From Nematostella vectensis (Eukaryota; Cnidaria; Anthozoa; Actiniaria; Edwardsiidae), in contig NC_064044.1 of the NCBI RefSeq assembly GCF_932526225.1, positions 3,684,092 through 3,748,091 of the forward strand: a stretch of 64,000 nucleotides of DNA. Reading direction: 5' to 3'. The notes under the pieces are model-generated. The model had not been told where the DNA came from. It saw nothing but the letters and a program-made list of their open reading frames with translations, and did no database searches. The position numbers and the translations under genes were made by a program. Shown here piece after piece: positions 26,101 through 34,147 of the stretch (positions are counted from its first letter, which is position 1; the number at the start of each line of letters is the position of its first letter).

Positions 26101-29100
26101 GCCCAGCTTTTATCTCCCTTTTCATGGCTTTCACTGCTTTCAATTTTTCATCTGCACTTAAAATACCTTTCTTGACATTGTTGCGAATGGCCTTCCCATA
26201 ATAGTTTTGCAACTTCTGAATTGTTTTTGTTGTTAGGCGGCCACTTCTACCTCCAACAGGCTTCCCATCTGGCAGCTTTCCTCTTTTTTCTTGTACAGTT
26301 CGTAGTGCCTTTCCCATTCTCTTTGAGACATGGTTGATACAGTCCAGCTTCTCTACACGTCTGCATTCTGTACTACCAAGGGCATGCTCATCCTCAGATT
26401 TCTTGTATTCCTCTGAATCCCTCCATTCTTTGTACTCTTTTGAGGATTTGTCAAGACTATGATGAGTCTTACAACTGTCACATACTCCATAAGTGTCCCA
26501 TATCTCATTAAACGCTTTGGAGTCCCCATCCGATACCATGTACCTGTACTCGAGATTGAGGCTCTTGCTTCTCTCCCATATCTGCTTAGCGCAAGCAGTC
26601 TCCATACTAGGGCTGGACCCCTCATAATCTCCAGGGCAATCATGAGTTGCCCTCCACTCCTCATATTCTGCTTCAGAGAGATTTCTCAATTTAAGCTTGC
26701 AAGCATTGCACGATTTTGATACAATTGAATAGTCAATGACTTTGCCTGTATCTGCGGATATAGCAAACCCGACTCCATGGTTTGAAGTGAAACCCCTCTT
26801 GGCCCATGTGCCATCAAAACTGACAGCAGCAGGGGTTTTAGTGTTTTCTATGTCGGATTGCTGCAGTTCTTTTCGATTATCTTCAAGCATTTCCTGAACA
26901 GCCACCCGCTGCTGCTTCAAAAGCTCATGTTCATGGGTAGCCCAGGCTGTGACATTGACAGGGGGAGGCATGTCAAATATCTCACAGATAGCTTTGATAC
27001 CCTCCCTGCCAAGGCCAACTTCACTTGCAGCAAAAACAGCTCTTCGATTGACATCCTTGGCTTGTACTGTCCTCGGCACTTGATCGCACAAATCGTGCTT
27101 TCCAGTGCTGAGAAATTCTCTCATATCACAGCCACCGCACGTGGCGTAGATGCTGCTGCAGAGGCCATAGCGTTTACTGGTAACAGTGATCAATTCTAAA
27201 CTGGAAAAAAAACCTATTAAGTGGAAACATCTTAGGGTCCTGACCCCGTACGCAGTTCTGCTCAAGGTTAAACCAATCAGCTATCGAGCTATGATTTGGG
27301 GTTTGCACGGCGCAGATCTGCGCGGTTTGAGCCAATCAGACGTTATAGATCTCGGTGACATCAAGGAGGTGTTGACATACAATAACCAGACTACTCTGTA
27401 TGGCATAAATATCTGGTTATTACATGTCAACAGGGGTAAAGCCTTTGTTAATTCTCAAACAAAAGGTAAAACAAAACCTCTGAAAGTCTGAACGAAAACA
27501 CCTTCCTTTGACTAAATACAATAAGCTAAAAAGGAGCGACATTATTTTCACAGGTCCTCTTTTATTATTATAGCAATACTCTGGATATAGTGACAAGTTT
27601 ATTTTTAATCAATATGTTTGAGTTAAAATACGAAACTAAGCCGAGTAGATTAACCAGGTTAATTAACCAGGCGCTAGGTAGCAGTTCATGTGGGTTCCGA
27701 TATCACGCTAAATACGGGATTCGCTGATACATGAGCAGTCCTGCGCTAAAGGGAGTGAATAATTGTATCATTATTGGCTAATGCAAGCGCAGGACTGCGC
27801 TTTGTGTCTTGTGACCACTTGCAATGATAAGCACTCCAACTCGCGTTGCCTCGCGTTATAGCCGGCTTGATCATTCCGAATTTACTATTAAGCGACCAAA
27901 GATGGATATTTGTATGGTTGCATACGCATTTACAACGAAAGCAAAGTAACAAGTCTGCCGTGGCCGATTAAGGCTTGCCAAGCTTCCAGTTGAAATTGGA
28001 AAATAACGCAAGGACTCTTCTGGGATACAAGGTATTCAAAGAAATATCATAAACTCCGAAAATAAGGAAGGCATTATATTGGAGTTAATCGATTAACTCT
28101 AAGGAGGAGATACACGAAGGAAGTTCCAGTATTTGAGAACACTGTTCTTAACGCGCCAAAACAATCCCGCCAAATTAGCACCCTTCAAGTAAGCTAAAAA
28201 TAATACACATATCAAACACAAAAAGTATCAATTTGAGAAACTATAATAATAAAAGAGGACCTGTGAAAATAATGTCGCTCCTTTTTAGCTTATTGTATTT
28301 AGTCAAAGGAAGGTGTTTTCGTTCAGACTTTCAGAGGTTTTGTTTTACCTTTTGTTTGAGAATTAACAAAGGCTTTACCCCTGTTGACATATAATAACCA
28401 GATATTTATGCCATACAGAGTAGTCTGGTTATTGTATGTCAACACCTCCTTGATGTCACCGAGATCTATAACGTCTGATTGGCTCAAACTGCGCAGATCT
28501 GCGCCGTGCAAACCCCAAATCATAGCTCGATAGCTGATTGGTTTAACCTTGAGCAGAACTGCGTACGGGGTCAGGACCCTAAGATGTTTCCACTTAATAG
28601 GTTTTTTTTCCAGTTTAGAATTGATCACTGTTTGGTGTCTTCGATCAAAGAAACCGTCCCTAAAGGGAGAATTAAAAATATTATTAAACATTAGTATGTG
28701 TTTATATCTCCATGCCGTATACAGTATACACATAAATCCATAGGGCTTATAATATAGCACAGAATCAACCAACCAGGCTCTAAAAAGAAATTATAATTTT
28801 ACCTTCACACATTCCAAGCCGGCGATGGATTCTTTGAACTAGGCCTTCGAGGCTGTCTAAATCCACAAACCGGTATCCTTTTGCCGGTATAAATGCCTCT
28901 TCTTCAATGCAGTCTTCCTCTGAATCCATATTAACGGAAAGTTTCTTTTTAGACGCTGATTTGGGACGATTCTCGAAGGTTTGATCTTCTTGTTCGCCAA
29001 CATCAGCATCGTGTACGAACGTGATCTCGGTCACAGGATTTGAGGGCTTTTTCGTAGATTTAGCGGTTCCACAAAACCCCTTCCGCTTTCTGCTTCTTTT

Positions 29101-29757
29101 CCTTGATAAAACTTCTTTCTTTGAACCGTAAGGATTACCTTTCGGACGGTCAGACATATTTTAGTTTTCGAGTGAATCGTTGAGTGTGAATAGCCAGCAA
29201 GAAAAGGACGCGCTTCAGGAATCTCATCGTAAAAGGTAGCCAGGCCTCCAAAAATGAACTATCTGGAATGGAATACCTTTGGAAAGGACCGCAGATGGAT
29301 CGTGTACAAAAATCGTAAAAAAAATAGATTTTCATTGGCCAAAAGCCTAAAAAACTATTGTTTATGCTTTCGTTGCTATGGAAACGGAAAAACATATTCT
29401 TAGGTAGTACAGAATAAACCTTTTTTAAATCAAATCTCGGTAAGATACAAAATTAAAACTTGGTAGAATGATTCTTGAATAAATTTCCTACATATTTGTC
29501 ATTGAAGTAAAATTGACATAGTTGGGCTGAAAATCGACTTACATGTGACTGTAATCCCCCCTTAATGCGCAGAGGAATTAAATTTTATTCGACGATTCCA
29601 CGACGCTATGTCATTTATTAAACGGTCAGTCGAATGAAGTGCCAAACGGTTTGCAATGAAATTTCAGAGCGACATTTCACTAATTTTAAACAAGGCATTT
29701 TATTTTTTTTTTATTTGACGCGACATTTTGGCGATCCCTCCCTCCCCCCACCATTGC

Positions 29758-29826
<69 letters not shown>

Positions 29827-30281
29827 GTGTGAAGAAAGACGCTACGATTCCCAACTTTTAGACATTATTAAAAATTTACTAAACGTTTCGGCCCTTCGGC
29901 CTTCTTCAGTATAAAATAAGTTAAAAAGATAAAAAATACAATGGGCTTAAAACTACATCCTTATATACTTACAACTTGTGAATTCTTTAAATATAGTGTA
30001 ACACATAGCTGTAATTTAAGTACACTATATTTAAAGAATTCACAAGTTGTAAGTATATAAGGATGTAGTTTTAAGCCCATTGTATTTTTTATCTTTTTAA
30101 CTTATTTTATACTGAAGAAGGCCGAAGGGCCGAAACGTTTAGTAAATTTTTAATAATGTCTAAAAGTTGGGAATCGTAGCGTCTTTCTTCACACTACTAT
30201 ATTTATATTTTCGCTACTGAGCCCTGGTATCTTGGATCCTTTTAGACAGACTGGTTGTTGGCTGACAGGAATTTTCACTCA

Positions 30282-30318
<37 letters not shown>

Positions 30319-33300
30319 TTGGTTTGAGAAAAATACAAACTACATAGGTTTCCCTACACGTCTGTTTCGTGGTTGCCCACTCATCAGGGGATTTAATGAG
30401 AATATTCCTACCATCGTATATATACTATTAACATTGAAATTTACATAATAATAGACTGATAGTTTTAGCTAAGGCGGTAAGAGGAACAATAGCGAGTTAC
30501 ATTAAATATGCGGGGCGAAAACTAACAGTGCGGAACGTGTGAAAAATTGATAGCGCGAAAATTTAACGGTGACGGGATTAACAGTTCTAATTGTTTCGTA
30601 GCAGGACTTTGTTTCTGTGGCGGCACGAGGACACGAGTTCATTGCGTTTATTTATGGTTGATAGTTTGGGTTGGCAGATGATCGTCAGATTTTCCTTGAG
30701 GCAGAGGTTGCAACGCTTAGTGGTACTGTTGTAGGCGGAGTGGGAAGAAAGAATGCGCCATGAAATAAAGTACTCAATCATGCTGTCCTTGAGAGTCCAG
30801 ACGTGTTTGCTGAGTTCGGTGGAGTTTCTGTGTTTGGCGTGTCGGAATGATGCGGTGTGGTTTCTGTACCTGGTCTTGAAGCTGTTTTCAGTGAGCCCGA
30901 CGTATGTTTCCGAGGTGTTGTTGTCTTTTCGAGTTACGGTAGCTTGGTAGATAACAGATGTCTGTAGGCAGTTTCCGTCTAGAGGGCAGGTGTCTTTCTG
31001 TCGGCAGTTGCATGTCTTGTTGTTGGTAGTGGTAGGGGCGGAGCTGGCGGTCTCGGTAGCCGACGATGCGGTGATGATGCGCTTGTTGTGGTTGTCGATG
31101 ATCTGTTTGGTGTTGTTCATGCAGCTGTAACTGATTTTGATGGTGTTTCTGTTGAAGATTTTACGGAGGTGGTTGTCTTTCGGGAAGTGCTTGTCTATCA
31201 GGGTGAGGAATCTGTGGCCGATGTTGGTGCTGGTGTTCTTGCTGAAGGGCGGGTTGTACCATAGGATGTTGTTGCGTTTGCGGGTTTTACGGTTGGTTAC
31301 GGTGTTGGGTTCGTAGCGTAGCGTGTAGTTGTATCCGCTATCGTCGAGTGCTTTCTGGTAAGGTGGCGCGGTCTGGTTAAAGGAGGCTTGGTCTGAAGAT
31401 AGGGCAGATAGGCGTCTGTTGATACCAGCAGGGATGTTCTTGGTGATGGAGGGCGGGTGGTTGCTCTCACGGTGGACATATTGTAGCGAGGAGTTCGGCT
31501 TTGTATAAGGCTGGTGTGCATTACGTTTTAGGTCGAGAGTGACGTCTAGGAAATTGACAACTTGTTTGTTTGCCTCAATGGTGATTCGGAGTCCGTTGTT
31601 GTTGAAGATGCGGCATAGTTCCTTTTTTAGGTTTTCGGTGGCTCTGGGTGTGGCGTTGGTGATGGCTAGTCCGTCGTCGCGGTAGAGTCCTACGTTCATA
31701 TTGAGGACCTGAAGTTGGGAGAGAAGGAAGTTGCCTACAAGTTCACAGGTTTCTGCGCCATCGAAGCTCCCCATCGTAACATCAAATATCGTGTTGCCTT
31801 TCTTCTGCCAGGGTGTTTGGTTGTGGACCAGGAAGGAGCTCTTGGAGTGGGTTATAATCTCTTTTTCATCAGGGGTGATTTCGTCATAGTTGGAGGCGAA
31901 GTCGAGTGCTCTTGATAGTAGGTCTTGGCTGATAGATGGGTAGAATTCTACAATGTCAAAACAGATGAAGTTGAGTTGGTGTTTGTTTTCGGCGGCCTTG
32001 AACCAGTCAATGACGGCTTTAGAATCTCCTAGAAAAAGAAATAAACAAGTCCTACAAAAAAGCACCCTCCGAAACAACGCAATTTGTCCACAAGAAAAAC
32101 AAAGAGATCGCTACAAAACTGGATTTAGACGATAGAATAGACACCACGGCCAACAAGCAAGCCTTCATAACTCTCAAAGACCATAAGCCGAACTTCGCTA
32201 ACAAACCTACCTGCAGACTCATCAACCCCACAAAACCCGAAATCGGAAAAATCAGCAAAAAGATCCTCGACCGTATCAATAGCGTAATTGCAAAGAAACG
32301 AAACTTCAACCAATGGAAAAGCACTAAAGCCGTCATTGACTGGTTCAAGGCTGCCGAAAACAAACACCAACTCAACTTCATCTGTTTTGACATTGTAGAA
32401 TTCTACCCATCTATCAGCCAAGACCTACTATCAAGAGCACTCGACTTCGCCTCCAACTATGACGAAATCACCCCTGATGAAAAAGAGATTATAACCCACT
32501 CCAAGAGCTCCTTCCTGGTCCACAACCAAACACCCTGGCAGAAGAAAGGCAACACGATATTTGATGTTACGATGGGGAGCTTCGATGGCGCAGAAACCTG
32601 TGAACTTGTAGGCAACTTCCTTCTCTCCCAACTTCAGGACCTCAATATGAACGTAGGACTCTACCGCGACGACGGACTAGCCATCACCAACGCCACACCC
32701 AGAGCCACTGAAAACCTAAAAAAGGAACTATGCCGCATCTTCAACAACAACGGACTCCGAATCACCATTGAGGCAAACAAACAAGTTGTCAATTTCCTAG
32801 ACGTCACTCTCGACCTAAAACGTAATGCACACCAGCCTTATACAAAGCCGAACTCCTCGCTACAATATGTCCACCGTGAGAGCAACCACCCGCCCTCCAT
32901 CACCAAGAACATCCCTGCTGGTATCAACAGACGCCTATCTGCCCTATCTTCAGACCAAGCCTCCTTTGACCAGACCGCGCCACCTTACCAGAAAGCACTC
33001 GACGATAGCGGATACAACTACACGCTACGCTACGAACCCAACACCGTAACCAACCGTAAAACCCGCAAACGCAACAACATCCTATGGTACAACCCGCCCT
33101 TCAGCAAGAACACCAGCACCAACATCGGCCACAGATTCCTCACCCTGATAGACAAGCACTTCCCGAAAGACAACCACCTCCGTAAAATCTTCAACAGAAA
33201 CACCATCAAAATCAGTTACAGCTGCATGAACAACACCAAACAGATCATCGACAACCACAACAAGCGCATCATCACCGCATCGTCGGCTACCGAGACCGCC

Positions 33301-34081
33301 AGCTCCGCCCCTACCACTACCAACAACAAGACATGCAACTGCCGACAGAAAGACACCTGCCCTCTAGACGGAAACTGCCTACAGACATCTGTTATCTACC
33401 AAGCTACCGTAACTCGAAAAGACAACAACACCTCGGAAACATACGTCGGGCTCACTGAAAACAGCTTCAAGACCAGGTACAGAAACCACACCGCATCATT
33501 CCGACACGCCAAACACAGAAACTCCACCGAACTCAGCAAACACGTCTGGACTCTCAAGGACAGCATGATTGAGTACTTTATTTCATGGCGCATTCTTTCT
33601 TCCCACTCCGCCTACAACAGTACCACTAAGCGTTGCAACCTCTGCCTCAAGGAAAATCTGACGATCATCTGCCAACCCAAACTATCAACTCTAAATAAAC
33701 GCAATGAACTCGTGTCCTCGTGCCGCCACAGAAACAAAGCCCTGCTACGAAACAATTAGAACTGTTAATCCCGTCACCGTTAAATTTTCGCGCTATCAAT
33801 TTTTCACACATTCCGCACTGTTAGTTTTCGCCCCGCATATTTAATGTAACTCGCTATTGTTCCTCTTACCGCCTTAGCTAAAACTATCAGTCTATTATTA
33901 TGTAAATTTCAATGTTAATAGTATATATACGATGGTAGGAATATTCTCATTAAATCCCCTGATGAGTGGGCAACCACGAAACAGACCTGTAGGGAAACCT
34001 ATGTAGTTTGTATTTTTCTCAAACCAACACTATACACCGCTCTACTTTCGAGTATTGAGCACTTTCTATGAAAGCCTTCAA

Positions 34082-34147
<66 letters not shown>

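Larger units (their letters stand above)
24907..29561 (-). mobile_element. Complete Kolobok-like DNA transposon
   Basis: The ends are inverted repeats GGGGGGATTACAGTCACAT (24907 onward) and its complement ending at 29561, flanked by TTAA on both sides (24903-24906 and 29562-29565). The body of 4655 bp holds an intact two-exon transposase on the minus strand. TTAA duplication together with this transposase family points to the Kolobok superfamily; that superfamily name is inferred from general knowledge. It is inserted in intron 1 of gene A in the same orientation as the gene. Confidence 0.85.
29820..30201. mobile_element. Palindromic non-coding element with hammerhead-like motifs
   Basis: Arms of about 181 bp (29820-30000 and 30021-30201) look perfectly complementary around a 20-nt loop. 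Each arm contains CTGAAGAAGGCCGAAGGG followed by CCGAAACGTTTA, which fits a hammerhead core with a 4-bp stem II. No protein frame is present. The (TA)n tract on the left resembles the setting of the Penelope-like copies next door. Confidence 0.75.
30314..32024 (-). mobile_element. Penelope-like element, copy 1 (5'-truncated)
   Basis: This copy reads on the minus strand and forms an inverted repeat with 32325-34034, nearly identical over about 1.71 kb. It is cut off inside the reverse transcriptase domain at about 32024. The 3' region contains a hammerhead ribozyme, and a (TA)n tract (30289-30315) abuts the end. Confidence 0.88.

Noticed and set aside
27195-27265. N-terminal extension of the transposase frame (MSRTAYG...)
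   Set aside because: It reads through the intron; the same words occur in the inverted copy at 28549, and the exon 1/exon 2 join is phase-perfect without it.
27186-28772. Two 100-150 codon frames that look like paralogous proteins
   Set aside because: They are the two arms of one inverted repeat read in opposite directions, with no known domain.
31297-33049. Small Thr/Arg-rich frames within the Penelope-like copies
   Set aside because: Out-of-frame shadows of the RT/GIY-YIG coding sequence.
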